DNA of 14,237 nucleotides, from positions 1 to 14,237 of the forward strand of contig CAZFBR010000074.1 in NCBI GenBank assembly GCA_964517215.1. Direction: 5' to 3'. Both the position numbers and the translations under genes were made by a program. The notes under the pieces were generated by a model, which saw nothing but the letters and a program-made list of their open reading frames with translations, was not told where the DNA came from and ran no database searches. Of the stretch, positions 13,722 through 14,237 are shown in pieces (positions within the stretch are counted from its first letter, which is position 1; the number at the start of each line of letters is the position of its first letter). Source of the DNA: CAZFBR01 sp035353495 [NCBI: uncultured bacterium]. GTDB taxonomy: Bacteria; DAOPZR01.

Positions 13722-14237
13722 GTGAGCACGATCTTTACCAAACTGGCTGAACTGGAAAAACTCGAGAGCCGGCTGTACGGGACCGATTTCCTCCTTACTG
13801 CGGAAAAGACCGACGCGGAACTGGCGGCGGTCATCGGCATCGCCGAGGTGCTGAAGCAGATGCACCAGGAAAACATCAGCAGCCGGGTTTTCGACAGCGG
13901 GCTGGGCATCGCCATCTTCCGCGACCAGTCGACGCGCACGCGCTTCTCGTACGCCTCGGCGACCAACCTGCTCGGCCTGACGGTGCAGGATTTCGACGAG
14001 AGCAAGTCGCAGGTCGCGCACGGCGAGACGGTGCGCGAGACGGCGAACATGATTTCGTTCTTCTCCGAGAGCATCGGCATCCGCGACGACATGTTCATCG
14101 GCAAGGGGAACACCTACATGCGCGAAGTGGGCGCGGCGCTGGACGACGGGTTCAAGCACGGGGTGCTGCACCAGCGCCCGGCGATTGTCAACCTGCAGTG
14201 CGACATCGACCATCCGACGCAGGCGATGGCGGACCTC
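13722..14237 (+). CDS. ygeW: Knotted carbamoyltransferase YgeW, N-terminal part (runs off window)
   Basis: The first 172 codons of an aspartate/ornithine carbamoyltransferase-like protein, open to the end of the window. The carbamoyl-phosphate motif STRTR is at 70-74 (FRDQSTRTRFSYASATNLLG), and the HPTQ motif at 164-167 completes the first domain. The N-terminus (IFTKLAELEKLESRLYGTDF) and the SFFSESIGIRDDMF segment are those of the YgeW group, a trefoil-knotted family with an unsettled natural substrate. The GTG start at 13722 has AAGGAG (13708-13713) eight bases upstream, inside the ygeY stop, so the two are co-transcribed. In E. coli ygeW, ygeX and ygeY are neighbours, and a ygeX-like diaminopropionate ammonia-lyase gene is expected next. 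Confidence 0.92.
   Translation, partial: MSTIFTKLAELEKLESRLYGTDFLLTAEKTDAELAAVIGIAEVLKQMHQENISSRVFDSGLGIAIFRDQSTRTRFSYASATNLLGLTVQDFDESKSQVAHGETVRETANMISFFSESIGIRDDMFIGKGNTYMREVGAALDDGFKHGVLHQRPAIVNLQCDIDHPTQAMADL

Noticed and set aside
12435-14213. Long minus-strand open frame opposite ygeY and ygeW
   Set aside because: It lies antisense to two clearly recognised genes, is rich in Val/Asp/Arg/His and has no recognisable motif.

Overview
The window is about 14.2 kb of GC-rich, densely coded bacterial DNA. Nearly all genes run left to right; one small gene runs on the minus strand. Standard stops (TAA, TAG, TGA) are used throughout. Secreted and lipobox-type signal peptides, a two-TM diguanylate cyclase and the overall gene mix suggest a Gram-negative. 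The eukaryote-like ornithine decarboxylase and the small periplasmic-type SH3 protein would fit an uncultured PVC-group lineage (Kiritimatiellota or Lentisphaerota), but this is a weak guess. No IS element, phage gene, CRISPR array, tRNA or rRNA is visible.

Layout. (1) 1-326: the 3' end of a PHP-domain phosphoesterase, closed by a strong intrinsic terminator whose T-tract runs into the next promoter. (2) 364-9196: a near-consensus promoter followed by a tightly packed series: GAF-GGDEF diguanylate cyclase, NUDIX hydrolase, exported double-SH3 protein, adenosine deaminase, an 821-residue protein with a degenerate cyclic-nucleotide-binding-like N-terminus and an unrecognised C-terminus, a SAM methyltransferase and an alpha/beta hydrolase. 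Gaps are mostly 1-50 nt, so much of this may be one transcript. (3) 9224-11652: a promoter, an ornithine decarboxylase gene split by one in-frame TGA, thiM, a small single-TM protein and a terminator. (4) 11855-12366, minus strand: a PepSY-like lipoprotein with an Arg/Gly/Asp-rich tail and its own extended -10 promoter. (5) 12408-14237: a divergent promoter driving ygeY and ygeW, the start of what looks like the selenium-linked purine catabolism cluster known from E. coli and gut anaerobes; ygeW runs off the end of the window.

How they may work together. Adenosine deaminase and the ygeY-ygeW unit both point to purine salvage or use, although they lie in different transcription units. The diguanylate cyclase and the CNB-like protein hint at nucleotide signalling, but the latter lacks visible ligand-binding residues. 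The most striking single observation is the TGA codon inside an otherwise intact ornithine decarboxylase. The three forward promoters also share a design: a good -35/-10 pair with 17-bp spacing and a short hairpin at or near the predicted 5' end of the RNA.
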